Assembly (NCBI RefSeq): GCF_000003605.2
Contig: NW_003105108.1
Coordinates: forward strand, 177,119-209,442
DNA length: 32,324 bases
Direction of reading: 5' to 3'
DNA from: Saccoglossus kowalevskii
Taxonomy: Eukaryota; Hemichordata; Enteropneusta; Harrimaniidae
Below are positions 19,901-28,860 of the stretch, one piece after another. The translations under genes and the position numbers were made by a program. Each line of letters begins with the position of its first letter. Within the stretch, counting starts at the first letter, position 1. The notes beneath the pieces were generated by a model. That model saw nothing but the letters and a program-made list of their open reading frames with translations, had not been told where the DNA came from and searched no databases.

Positions 19901-20619
19901 ACCGCGTTATAACTGGTGATTATACCGCAGTGATACGAGACAAGCCCACTCCAAATTTTGAAGCAGCTGGTATAAAAGTTTCAGGGTGTGGTTTTGAACA
20001 GCGAAATCGTAAAACATGTGTGGACATGGCTTCTGAGTCAGTGGTCAGTGTCAACAGTTAGTGGAAATTAGATATGGATAAGTAATTATGTTAATCTTTC
20101 CCAGTACAGTAAGTGTAGAAGTAGTTAACACCACAGGACTTCGGGGGTGTTGTTTCGGGCTAAGCCCTCACAACGCTCTGCTGTCCCTTGGTCCCATCAC
20201 GGTTACTCTTTTAGTAACCGTGGTCCCATGGTGTGTCACTGAACCATTGCATCCGGTGAAATCTACGAAAAAAACAACAACACAAAAACTTCCCGAAAAA
20301 TACATTACGAATCGGAATGAACATAGATATATACGTACTATATAACCACTGATGTTGCTTCGCAACAATTTAACTAACGTGAAATATGCTGTGTGTACTG
20401 TTGAAGCTATAAAATGACTGATCACTTTGTTTTTGTAACAACGCCATAATTGTGTATTTAAACGAACACAAATGATCTGTACATTAATATATATTTTATC
20501 TACCCATATATTGGTATGCGTATAAATCGACGTCGTTAACGGTAGACGGTACACTCACCTGCTTCGTTTAAAATAAACGCCGATACGAACACGATTATAA
20601 GAGATCCCGTAGACTCCAT
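7807..20619 (-). CDS. Secreted multidomain protein: signal peptide, DUF11-like region, two C-type-lectin domains, Cys-rich module (3' end unresolved)
   Basis: Eleven exons join on the minus strand: 20619-20559, 19498-19359, 14566-14467, 14360-13625, 11560-11383, 11233-11050, 10897-10683, 10415-10217, 9533-9331, 8806-8638 and 7998-7807. Every junction uses GT/AG and the phases match throughout (1,0,1,2,0,1,0,1,0,1,1). This gives 2377 nt, 792 residues plus one base, without a stop. The order is a signal peptide (1-20), a beta-rich extracellular region (21-466), CTLD1 (467-604), CTLD2 (605-728) and a Cys-rich module (729-792). Many N-glycosylation sequons support a secreted or cell-surface product. 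No membrane helix is seen up to residue 792, so it is either secreted or anchored by an exon I could not find. Related proteins act in matrix, cell recognition or immunity; the role here is unknown. Splicing is inferred, not observed. Confidence 0.8.
8638..9533 (-). CDS. Lectin gene exons 9 and 10: C-type-lectin domain 2
   Basis: Exon 9 (9533-9331) and exon 10 (8806-8638) encode residues 605-728. Landmarks are VICPTDWIPLFSKCYYI, AVDSCDTEYGHLVTF, HFYIGLVEN, FEWVDGS, ATCVAI and VDCTSEQYFICEQDTG. The spacing of the six cysteines fits a long-form CTLD. Neither EPN/QPD nor WND is present, so canonical calcium and sugar ligands are missing. The exon layout (phase 1 in, phase 0 in the middle, phase 1 out) is the same as in domain 1. 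A 33-bp minisatellite lies in the intron between its halves. Confidence 0.85.
8880..9080. repeat. 33-bp minisatellite in the CTLD2 intron
   Basis: Five to six degenerate units follow the pattern ATCATGGATATATTACATCC plus a 13-bp tail like ATTCTATGATTAT. Units start at about 8880, 8915, 8948, 8981, 9014 and 9047. Because the period is a multiple of three, a plus-strand frame stays open and reads like IMDTLHPLYDC repeated; I treat this as a by-product, not a gene. Confidence 0.65.
10217..10897 (-). CDS. Lectin gene exons 7 and 8: C-type-lectin domain 1
   Basis: Exon 7 (10897-10683) and exon 8 (10415-10217) encode residues 467-604. CTLD hallmarks appear in order: the N-terminal Cys pair around PCGTDDWVFFQGYCYLF, the helix ATSVCSKHGSYLTSIHSREE, the core FIWIGLND, then W (NSWMD), PGCGAIAL, WYNNDC and FVCKKK. 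Where sugar-binding lectins have EPN or QPD, this domain has FPN, and the WND motif is altered to WYNND. Calcium-dependent sugar binding is therefore doubtful. The intron splits the domain in phase 0 right after the WIGL strand. Confidence 0.85.
11050..11560 (-). CDS. Lectin gene exons 5 and 6: second DUF11-like unit
   Basis: Exon 5 (11560-11383) and exon 6 (11233-11050) encode residues 346-466. The sequence WVEVGHDDRSTADASNVTL matches the DUF11-like pattern in which H..aSTAdAynv.vt follows the repeat core. Exon 6 contains a strand pair ending GAVQVSYTDKDGVNFTH, like the closing ntA.v.Y..... strands of such repeats. Phases are 2 in, 0 between and 1 out. Exon 6 ends in EEG, a linker leading into the first lectin domain. 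DUF11-like repeats act as extracellular spacers, so a stalk role is inferred. Confidence 0.7.
11277..11336. repeat. (TAATG)n pentanucleotide microsatellite
   Basis: Repeats of TAATG with drift to TAACG run through the intron between exons 5 and 6 of the lectin gene. Confidence 0.7.
11561..13624 (-). other. Lectin gene intron 4
   Basis: About 2 kb of AT-rich sequence between exons 4 and 5. I see no conserved coding segment. Plus-strand ORFs here (for example near 11625-11996 and 13006-13260) lack domains and splice logic. An AT palindromic stretch lies near 13264-13292. Confidence 0.5.
13625..14360 (-). CDS. Lectin gene exon 4: large extracellular exon with a DUF11-like repeat
   Basis: This is the longest exon and encodes residues 101-345 without a stop. 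The segment FALVGDLTKFLLKVSFPKG (about 157-175) resembles the start of DUF11-type repeats, where a strand pattern of the form vGDtvtf.l.vtlP begins a beta-sandwich. The rest (190-345) is beta-rich, with Cys at 214, 229 and elsewhere and several sequons (NGS, NIT, NGT, NST), as expected for a disulphide-bonded, glycosylated ectodomain. The coding pattern is far above background. The DUF11 link is recalled from the family pattern and needs a profile search. Confidence 0.75.
14467..14566 (-). CDS. Lectin gene exon 3: beta-rich segment
   Basis: It encodes residues 68-100 (begins WSVSGDHDVLINFERID, ends VILQIS). It enters in phase 0 after the acceptor GTCACAG and leaves in phase 1 at the donor GTAGGT. 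It continues the strand pattern of exon 2 across an intron of about 4.8 kb. It is short and has no family signature; it is called because its frame and phases lock exons 2 and 4 together. Confidence 0.65.
14567..19358 (-). other. Lectin gene intron 2, about 4.8 kb
   Basis: This is the largest intron of the gene, joining exons 2 and 3 in phase 0. It contains the LINE reverse-transcriptase fragment at 16597-17040. The rest is AT-rich, without a gene I can support. A slightly GC-richer patch lies near 17610-17680 and has no visible function. Confidence 0.5.
16597..17040 (-). pseudogene. LINE (non-LTR retrotransposon) reverse-transcriptase fragment
   Basis: The minus-strand frame carries consecutive RT-domain blocks: LSIFSRIFTSIFNNRLVLWV, QSGLCRRYTTVDSIFVLQSI (from the conserved QaGFr.g.sTvD), DFATTSDTVGRQLLWF (motif A, from DFakaFDtv.r) and GVHQGCLLILF (from GvrQGc.lSp.LF). 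The catalytic FADD box and everything after it are gone, and the upstream part is frameshifted near 17000. It is a dead, truncated insertion in an intron of the lectin gene, in the same orientation as that gene. Subfamily cannot be set by eye. Confidence 0.8.
19359..19498 (-). CDS. Lectin gene exon 2: start of the mature extracellular region
   Basis: It encodes residues 21-67, beginning VLVDIQPHNTSAVYEATDWV and ending in GEYFQ. Alternating hydrophobic residues suggest beta strands, and there are sequons at NTS and NIT. The acceptor (TTTCCAG) and donor (GTTTGT) are acceptable, entering in phase 1 and leaving in phase 0, which fits both neighbours. I recognise no named domain. Confidence 0.7.
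20198..20222. repeat. 10-bp hairpin in lectin gene intron 1
   Basis: CACGGTTACT and AGTAACCGTG flank a 5-nt loop CTTTT, and both sides are bordered by GGTCCCAT or GTCCCAT. On the minus strand an open segment (DFTGCNGSVTHHGTT) begins right after a strong acceptor (TTTTTTCGTAG, near 20264). No donor gives the phase needed to splice into exon 2, so I did not add it to the gene. Confidence 0.5.
20559..20619 (-). CDS. Lectin gene exon 1: signal peptide
   Basis: The ATG at 20619 sits in a strong context (AACATGG: A at -3, G at +4). The 20 encoded residues, MESTGSLIIVFVSAFILNEA, have a polar N-terminus and a hydrophobic core typical of a signal peptide. The exon ends in phase 1 at a consensus donor GTGAGT. 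Upstream minus-strand sequence (20620-20760) should hold the 5' UTR; no TATA box is clear. Confidence 0.75.
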
Positions 20620-21465
20620 GTTGTTGAATGTCGCAAATACTACGTGGTATCTAGTTCCATAAATCCTACCACTTCTGCAGTTGCACAGGTTGCCAAGTTT
20701 TACAGTAACAGTGAAAACATTGCTCAATCCAGTCGCTTACTCTTAAAAGTTGCCATGGTGATTATTAACGCCATCAGCGGTCGTTCGTTTCTTTGATACC
20801 CCACCGACAGTGGTTCGCGTCCGTTTCCTGTACTGTCATTGCAAATTGTTGACTCGCGAATATTTGAGTATAATCATTGTGACTATTTCAACTTAATGAT
20901 CTTCGCAAACGTTAAATGATCAATTTTTATCTCGACGGTTCCTTTTGTAATAACAATGCGCCACCGGGGCAAATGGATGTATAGATTTACCCAGTACCAA
21001 TATAAATGTCTAGCCATTTATTACTAGTCACGTGTCGACGCACGTGATATTAAAATCTGTCGATGTTGCATGTGAAAGCCGTATTAAGTTTTTATGGATG
21101 TCGTTCTTGATAGTAAAATTGATGACCGTCTATTTGATTTGCACTACTGTATCACGACCAATGCATTTTGAAATTTGTCATGCTGTTAAATAAAAGTAGA
21201 AACATACGCTTGAATAAAAAAATACCCAGAATTTGTTTACTTTGCGAGAAATTGTATTCAAGACCAATATAAGGTTGATGACTTAAAACAAGTCATTATT
21301 TTATTTTACGAGAAAACAGTTTATTTTATTTTAGTGACCTTTGGCTGTTTTGTCAATATTTGAATGTTTTTACCATCCGTCGATTTAGTGAAGATACATT
21401 AATATATAAACATCGCAACCCCACCCAACCAAAACATAATTGATATTCACCAAATTCAGGGCCAG

Positions 21466-21537
21466 GAATCTCCAGCGAGTAATGTATTCAGAGTTTCAGA
21501 CAATTCGCGATAATTCGTGACGAGCCGTATTCCATAT
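21466..21537. repeat. Donor copy of a 72-bp duplicated segment
   Basis: The segment running from GAATCTCCAGCGAG to CCGTATTCCATAT recurs almost exactly about 970 bp downstream at 22432-22503, with one base missing and one G-to-T change near the start. Confidence 0.75.
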
Positions 21538-22407
21538 TTCCTGTGTTTAAGAAATGTCTCCGTGAGGATAAAGAGCTGTGTGAAATGTTTGAGAAAACGG
21601 TATGTATTCATATTGAAGACACATACCTAGAAAATAACGTGCTTCAAATCTACTTGATCAATATTACTTGGAACGTTGAACGCCACTCTAATGGTCCTCT
21701 TGAAATGCCCCCAACCTCGTCGATAATCCTATTAGCATATGTTTTACATATTAAATAAATAAACATCAATTCACCAATCAATAGACGGTTTTCCCAACTG
21801 TAATTACTGAATATCGATCAAATACATCCACTCAACTTATTGCACCGCAATAATTCTAATGATGAGTCGCAGTATGTGTTGATTTACTGAAATCTATAAA
21901 TGTATAAAATGTTTGTCTAGCGAGGTCGCTGAAGTTACATATCATATTCTCTTACATGGGTATTAGTCTGAATGAATTGCTTAAACGCATATGTGGCATG
22001 TAAGAAATGGCCGCTGAGTTCTCGTTGATAGTGAGACAAAGAGAGTCACGATACTTTGTTGGCCCTCGAATAGTGTTCCATTCTCTGCCGTAATCGGCAC
22101 TCATCTTTGTAACCATGGTAATTGAAACCCTGTATGCAATATCAACAGAGAATATATCACTATTTGAAGGGTGGGAATAACTCTCGTTGCTTTCTCGTTC
22201 TCAATGAGATCTCGGTGAACATTTGCCTTAAAAATCTAATGACGCTACGAATTTGTGAGAAGTAAATTAGCGGAATACCACGTCAATACTCGTACCAAAT
22301 TTGACGTTGTCGACGCAGGTCTGCTTTATAATGACAGTTTAGTATATCCCGGATGCAAGTAACGAATGCACGTGACAATATGACGTCACAAGCAAAGCTC
22401 CGACTGC

Positions 22408-22527
22408 ACTTTTATAGATTATACCTTCGTGTGAATCTCAGCGAGTAATGTATTCATAGTTTCAGACAATTCGCGATAATTCGTGACGAGCCGTATTCCA
22501 TATACTTTTATAGATTATACCTTCGTG
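22408..22527. repeat. 72-bp insert flanked by exact 24-bp direct repeats
   Basis: ACTTTTATAGATTATACCTT plus CGTG occurs at 22408-22431 and again at 22504-22527. Exactly between the two copies (22432-22503) lies a near copy of 21466-21537. The abutting boundaries look like a target duplication around an inserted local copy. Confidence 0.75.
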
Positions 22528-24000
22528 CGAAATGTTTTCACCGGAAGTTCGATTCCTGCCTCCAGACAAATGCACATTAGCATTCATTTCAACGTAAAAC
22601 GTGAATTGCGCGTAATAATACGTCATCCGCGAGAAATTCTGAATAAAACACACCGGTTGAAAATTATACTCTGTCAAGTGAATAAGTGGATCGATCAATG
22701 ATTTTGTTCTCATACGTTTCACTTGATCTTTGTAGAAAGTGGGCAACAGAACGATCATATTAATGCATTTAATGTATTTCGTATATTTTTTGTGCTACGG
22801 GGTGGTTCTAATAAACACTATAGTGAGTTCAGCTTCCCGCCAACGTAAGTTTGTACATCCACTTCGATTGCATATTTTAATAAATATGCCTTTTTATGGA
22901 AAGCCATATGTCACTAAGTTTGCACCATCCACCGCAACAATTTGCAAAAGTAATTCACTTACCTGGCAGCGACATACTCATATCATTCAAGTTACCTTGA
23001 ATATTATTATGTACTTCTCCGATATCGACACGTATACCCTTTTTTTACTTTCAGCAGTAACAAAGACATCGATTAAAACTAATATAAACATTACGGCGAA
23101 AGTGAATTCGTGATCCAAATTAAAGAGATTTTTTTCAGCGCTCTGTAGCACTTTGTAAATACAACGTCGTGTACATTTAATGTACCTGTTTGATGGTAAA
23201 TAGCACTACTTAGTCGGCGGAAGTTGAGTTCTATTATTAGTAACTTGATTAATCCATAGGAATACGTCTTTATTTTTCGTATGACTTCCGTGATTGCACA
23301 ATGTTTTCAGACTAATGTATCATCAGAATGCATAGAAAGCTTGGAATTAAATTGGCGTGAATATCTATTCGATAAAAACTCAAGGTCCATTTAAAGTTAA
23401 TAACCATCCTACAAGTTCGGCACTGGTTTTATAATTGTAAAGAATGTAATATTTATAGTTAGGTGCTATGCTGCGATAAACGCACGTTACTGATTTGCAC
23501 TGCTGACGCTATGTATTTAAAAAATATACGGTAGACTCCAAAATGGTTAGCCAGTAAAAGGTTTTAGAGAAATCAATGCCCAATGGTGCGACTCATGAAA
23601 ACATCTGTGTAATTTCTAGAGCAGTGCATTGTTTTTATTAGTTTGTTGACAGGAGAATATTGATAAAAGTGTTTAGTTGCATTAAAACTTACAAACTGTT
23701 TTTTGTTTATTTATAAAATGTATGTACCAAAACAATATAACGTAAAATATGCCTGCCACCCCCAAAAAGTCAAAATGGTCTCAGTGTATATATATTTTTT
23801 AACTTATGTCTACGGTAGATATAAATAAATAACTTGTTTTGCCATTGCGAGGTTGTGCTTGTATTTATTTTGTAGTATATATATTAAACATGTGGCTAAT
23901 TGGTTTGTAAGTGTTTATTAACGGGAGCACTACACATTAGAGAAGTGTGGGCTAACGCCACATTTCAGTTTCTAAGTTGTAAATTAATTTAAAGATTCTA

Positions 24001-24440
24001 ACCAAAAGCGGGCGTTATACTATCAGGGGGAAAAGCTTCTCCCTCTGGGTTCTCCACACGTGTCAGGGGGGGGGGGGGATCTCGTCTCGTCTCTCTATTG
24101 CGTCCCCTTGAGGTATGGGATCGGGAATGCCAGTTAAGTTTTACAGTCAAATAAGACACACACAACGAAATACGTTTCAGCTCTCGTCTTAGTCGATCTG
24201 TGGAGCACTCTATAAGACACAGCGCCCTGGGGAAAAATCCCCAAGACTATCGCAAGGCTGACCCAAGACTCTTTTAGACTGCGTCAACACTCGCCCCAAG
24301 GCTCTCCAGGACTGCTCTAGACTGCTGTACTCCCCAAGACCAACTAAAACAACTTTATTCATTTTCAAAACTCTAACCAATTACAAAACAGTAAAAAGAC
24401 TCTAGGGCGTAACTTCAATCATAAAGCCAATCACACTAAG
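24001..24440. other. GC-richer patch with a G13 tract and CCAAGACT-type short repeats
   Basis: The G run at 24066-24078 is followed by short imperfect repeats of CCCCAAGACT, CCCAAGACTC and CCCCAAGGCTC between 24230 and 24345. CTATAAGACA near 24209 is TATA-like. No ORF is convincing. The composition differs from the AT-rich flanks and suggests a transposon fragment, possibly part of an LTR, but I cannot name it. Confidence 0.35.
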
Positions 24441-25892
24441 TACTGAATACGTCATATCTTTTGATTAATCGTTCACTACATTAATAACTATGAATATAAA
24501 CTGTCAGAATGAGTAGTCTGAATAGCGGCGGTTATCTGGTAATTAGTTCCAAATCACTGAGCCAAGTTCCGTCCAAAACTTCAAATAGGCCTAAACGATG
24601 ACAGACATAACACAGCAATTCACTAATAATCAACTAATTAAGTCGGTCAACAGATACGCGAAAACAAATTCATGACAATACCCACACTTAGATAAAATTA
24701 AATGGCGTCCTCCGACCCTGACACAACACCGCGGACACCATTCCCCATTTACAAGTGATTTAATGATGAGTTTAATCAGTTGCCACACTCCAGAGGAACT
24801 AGAATCTTATTGTGAAATTATAGACTATGTCTATAAACTTGGATAAGGCCAAAATGTTGTTTTTCAAGGGCGGGGGATTTTTATCAAAGAACGAAAAGTT
24901 GGTGGCACAGCAAGCGAAAAAAAGCTCTCTTTTGTTCATTTATAGCTATGAATTGCTTACGCTCTCTATCCCACAGAACCTACTTTCAAATGTTTGATAC
25001 AATGCTACTACCAATACTAACGTGAGGGACGGAAGACTGGGCATTTAGAAAATGTAATGTAGAATATTTCTTGGCTTTTCTAATAGATGACACAGCAAAT
25101 GTTTTATTAATAATAAGAATGAGAGAAAAAGATCAATAATTACGGTGTAATCATTCGGTTGGATTGCCAGTGCACAGCGCTGGATATGCGTAAAATACAA
25201 ACGATGTTGTGTATGCTTTGTTATATGCTCAACAAAAGTTCAATGTATACCACTTGACATTGAAATGATTCTTCAAATTGTTGTAGTTGATGTTGTTGAT
25301 TCGCGTCCCTCTCTTAGCAAACAGATTTTAGCAACCACGTGAACTCCAGACTTTACCGTTTGGCTAAAGCCGCACGGTCCTCAGGCTAGTATCATTATTT
25401 ATATTTCGGCTTAATGGTGGTTGCCATGACATCTACTGATAAAGGTTAAATGATGAGGCCCGATGACGGGACTGGTTGAGATCAGTCGACACATTCTCAT
25501 GAGTTTGCGATTTCAAGCTTATGCGGTACCTTGATCATAGTCCAGAACTAATATATATATATGTATATTGATGTCAACTGTGGAATGTTATTGCAAGACC
25601 ATTAGCACCCATAAATATAAACTGAAGTTGACACTATGATAGTGGTTTTCCTAATATAGTGACGATTAATCAATTGTATTATGATGTGTAAAACTTTCGT
25701 GTGATTGGCTGTTTGTTTAGAGGCAACGCCTCAAAGTCTCTTATACTCTATTGTAATTGGCTAATGGTTGACAAGTAATAAAAGTGATTTGAAGCTGTCT
25801 CGGGAAAGGAACACGAGGCAGTCTGAGAATCGAATGTGACACGAATTGAGCTTCTGCATGTGTTTTTGTGAGTCCAACGTGGGGAACAATCG
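24441..25892. other. Unannotated stretch leading into the LTR element
   Basis: No gene is visible. Its right part should contain the body of the 5' LTR: ATTGGCT boxes near 25705 and 25757 and ATAAAAG near 25780 are promoter-like. I could not fix the 5' end of the LTR, because no TG start with a matching target duplication stands out. Confidence 0.35.
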
Positions 25893-25947
25893 AATCCCGG
25901 TTACCTAAGTGAAAGGTTTCGAAACATCAAAAATACATATCACACGT

Positions 25948-25963
25948 GGTGGAGAATCCTGGC
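25948..25963 (+). other. Probable primer-binding site of the LTR element
   Basis: TGGTGGAGAATCCTGG lies a few bases after the LTR end. Starting with TGG fits pairing to a tRNA 3' CCA end. The matching tRNA was not identified. Confidence 0.45.
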
Positions 25964-26031
25964 ACTGTGTTTAACACACAAAAAAGACATCCTGTGACAA
26001 CTTTATGATAACAAGACAAAGAACACACATA

Positions 26032-26881
26032 ATGGAAGGAATTCGTGAGGTTTTGACAGAACATCTTGGACAAATGACACGAGCTATTGCTGGAGATCAA
26101 AGAATGACACAACAGGCGGTAGAAGAGATACAGGTGTTGTCGAAGATCTGCAAAATCGTCCAACACCTGTCAACATGGGGATCGTCCCAGCTCCGTTTAA
26201 AGGTAAACAATCAGAGAATGCAACAAATTGGTTACAGAAATTCAATGCATGTGCAGACTTTAACCAACTACCGGATGATAGAAAGGCTGCAGGTTTTAGG
26301 ATGCTGATGGCGGGTCCGGCCGAGATGTGGGTAAATGAATTGACGGCCCAAGTGAGGGATAATTATGAAGCTTTGACTGCAGCCTTTATCGCATATTTCG
26401 AGAACGCTGATTTAGACTGGGTGCTTGAACAAGAACTGTCTGAGGAAAGCAGGGAGCCGACGAATGTGTAGAAGATTACGCAGCAAATATCAAGTCGCGT
26501 TGTGCCCGACTTCGTAAGACGCCCGAAGAACAATTACGTTATTTTCGCGCCGGGCTATAGAATGACATCAAGAGTCAAGTGATTGGGCATCAGCCGCAAA
26601 CGATCGACGAAGCACGACAAATGACTCGACTGAGTGAAATAGTTTGCCATATGCAGGAGGAAGACAAGAAGAAGAATAGCGCCAAATTATCAGCGATTGA
26701 ACTCAGTGTAGAAAGATTGGCACAGAAAACAAAACAATTATTACAACAACATCGACCGCAATACGTATACAACCCGCCGTAGTTCGAAGGACCCAGGATG
26801 AATGAAGACCAGACCGTTGGTACAGCCAACCTAGCATACCAGGGTAGGAAATTCAATACAATTCCAATTTGTGGCATTTGT
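26032..26881 (+). pseudogene. Broken gag gene of the LTR element
   Basis: The frame opens at the ATG at 26032 (or 26005) and shifts near 26140 into a segment containing MGIVPAPFKGKQSENATNWL and MLMAGPAEMWVNEL. This is the characteristic Ty3-type capsid start (PF..G...a..Wl..f) and mid-region. It shifts again near 26450, hits a stop near 26559, and continues as a charged, coiled-coil-like tail (IGHQPQTIDEARQMTRLSEI). It ends with ICGICN, the first half of a zinc knuckle, where the deletion junction to the LTR end lies. It is non-functional. Confidence 0.8.
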
Positions 26882-26934
26882 AATCCCGATTATCTAAGTG
26901 AAAGGTTTCGAAACATCAAAAATACCTATCACAC
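26882..26934 (+). repeat. Remnant of the 3' LTR
   Basis: AATCCCGATTATCTAAGTGA and the following 33 bases match 25893-25945 with few differences. It marks the right end of the deleted retrotransposon. The sequence beyond (CTAGCC) does not match the sequence next to the 5' copy, as expected for flanking DNA. Confidence 0.75.
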
Positions 26935-26976
26935 TAGCCAAGGTGCAAGGTCTGATTTACAATAGCGCTTGATAAA

Positions 26977-26996
26977 ACATGTTAAAGTTAACATGT
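26977..26996. repeat. 20-bp palindrome
   Basis: ACATGTTAA and TTAACATGT are separated by AG. Each half resembles a CATG-centred half-site of the p53 family, but there is no gene nearby to give this meaning. Confidence 0.5.
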
Positions 26997-28090
26997 AGCT
27001 AAGACGGTTTGCAAGTTATGTACAGTTTTCTGTGGCAATTACATCTATTCTATGAGGAATCTCATTGGGATACCTAATACAATTGAAAATATTTGTGACA
27101 CATTCACGACAATACAATGATTAGTCTTTTGCGTTTATGTACCTTTCCACTGAGAGAAAATGATGAGGCGCAACGTGTGCAATTATTTCGCGTTTTCGTC
27201 GGATTGTCGTGGTAAAATCCGTTGATCGCACCTCGTAGTCGTGCTGTTCTAAATGTAACAGCCACCCTTATGGTGAGTTTCTTGTAAACGTCGCTCGGCC
27301 TTCAGTACGGTTGTTACACTTAACACTGCATGGCCACTCTGTACATACATGCATTGTGAATCGCATATTTTATGCATTTTAATATACAGATAACAAGGTG
27401 TACGTATATTACCAAGCTATTCTGTTTCGATAAAAAGATTTTAAAAAAATCACTTTGTAAATTTTAATAAAACACTGTCCACGTTTAGCCGCAATTCAAA
27501 TATCTCTGACATCAGAAAAGAAATCGCATTTTATATTTTTTCACGCGTTAAACACACCATATCATGGTGCGAACGACGCTTGCGCTCGGTAATAAGTTCA
27601 TGATTAACTAGCAGTGACAAACACCTGAGTCAACCAAAAGTAACCCGCCCCTTTTTCAGCGCGGGGATTTTTTCTAGGAAAATACGGGATCATATTTGAT
27701 GTGCGAGATCCAAGGGTCTGCATGAACACAAATCAACATCTGATTATCGGTTGTACACGTAAAGCAAATTGTTGGTTTGCAAGAAATGAGCAAAAAATAA
27801 ACATTTACAACTTTTACCAGCATGGTAAGCTTTAACGCACGAAGGCGTAGTTTGTATGGACATCGGCAATCAAAAAACCCGTGCTCTCCTTCTGAAAAAA
27901 AAACTGTTCTATCACGGAACTGTCATGTAAGGTACATGGGGTATATTATATATTCTGTGTACGTTTGTGATGTAGTTTATACGGAATAGTCTTTATATAT
28001 CAATCATTTTATGCGTGATACGCATGCGTACTGACGCATTGGTCGAAAATGTATTTCTGAAGTGATTTATCACGATGCCACATAGATGTC

Positions 28091-28121
<31 letters not shown>

Positions 28122-28563
28122 TGATCTAGTCTAGTCTAGTTGACAGATACAATTTTCTCATAAAATATGTATGCTTTTATCATTGGAAGTATTGATTTGT
28201 TACCAATATATAGGCTATAAGGACCAATTTCATTGAAATCGCTCCATTTATTTTTCTGCATATCTAACCAGTTTCAGAGATTGCCAATCAGTAATCAGTA
28301 TTTTGATAACCAGTATCTAGCCATTCAAGTCACAATTATCATCGCTGAGTGATAAAATATTTGTTACTATCGCCTCAACGCAAACGTTTATTGTGACCTA
28401 CAACTTGAAGAACATTGAATGAGAACAAATAACAGAACAAACAACAATTTGCCGAGTAATGGAATGTGAAATGATGTGTTGAAGTTGAAGCTACAGCGCC
28501 ACCACTCACCTACCCTTCATGTATTGAAAATACATAAACGAATGGGTTTATTTGAAATACGTT
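26997..28563. other. Non-coding stretch with (GAT)n microsatellite
   Basis: No gene is seen. A (GAT)n array lies at 28091-28122, followed by TCTAG repeated three times. GC-richer sequence at about 27170-27310 has no ORF or fold that I can support. Confidence 0.4.
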
Positions 28564-28860
28564 TTCTTTATTGAAAAACATCACAGCGTCCATGTATGCA
28601 CATCGAGCTTCGCCATGGATCGAGACTTCGTGTAAAGCGAACCGTGCGTAAACAGCTTTATCGATGTTTTCATTGTCGGATAATTTCGCACAATTTCTGT
28701 TCAGTCCGCTTCTTGATCAACTTAGAAAACAAATTTACTCAGCTTTTCCTCATTCTTTACCCACCCACGAATAGAGGACTCATCGACCTAGATCACAGGC
28801 AACCCTTGACTTGGTTTCACCTTTCTTGACACAGTTGATCACTGCGAGACAGACTAGATG
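28564..28860 (-). pseudogene. pogo/Tigger-like transposase relic (psq-type helix-turn-helix region)
   Basis: On the minus strand, VKKGETKSRVACDLG runs, after a 1-nt frameshift near 28780, into VDESSIRGWVKNEEKLSKFV. This is the pipsqueak/CENP-B-type DNA-binding pattern (v.kGe.k..vArdlgv.essiRgWlk.eekl..f). Two stops and another shift follow, then NIDKAVYARFALHEVSIHGE, like the linker to the second CENP-B helix-turn-helix domain (lD.AVy.Wf...r..g.pisg). Only this N-terminal part remains, with no catalytic DDE region. Family is clear from pattern; subfamily is not. Confidence 0.65.

Larger units (their letters stand above)
20620..23999. other. Upstream flank of the lectin gene; no gene seen
   Basis: This should include the promoter of the minus-strand gene. 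It contains a CRE-like TGACGTCA near 22381 and the duplicated segments at 21466-21537 and 22408-22527. The remaining ORFs are short and featureless. The stretch 22528-24000 is AT-rich with nothing I can annotate. Confidence 0.4.
25893..26935 (+). mobile_element. Internally deleted Ty3-like LTR retrotransposon
   Basis: The end of an LTR (25893-25945, ending TATCACA) is followed by a primer-binding-site-like TGGTGGAGAATCCTGG and a broken gag gene. A second copy of the same LTR end lies at 26882-26934 (53 bp, with a few mismatches). Only this short piece of the 3' LTR remains, joined directly to the gag tail, so pol and most of the 3' LTR are deleted. The upstream part of the 5' LTR extends left of 25893 to an unknown point. 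Confidence 0.75.

Noticed and set aside
22540..22570. tRNA box-B-like AGTTCGATTCC
   Set aside because: No box A at the proper distance, no cloverleaf and no acceptor stem, so neither a tRNA nor a tRNA-derived SINE is supported.
25885..25905. TCGAATCCCGG resembling a tRNA T-arm
   Set aside because: It lies within the LTR end, is repeated in the 3' LTR remnant and has no tRNA fold around it.
26590..26877. Minus-strand ORF opposite gag
   Set aside because: It is antisense to a recognisable gag tail and has no domain.
28091..28140. Possible CRISPR-like array
   Set aside because: It is a simple (GAT)n plus TCTAG microsatellite without spacers, in a eukaryotic context.
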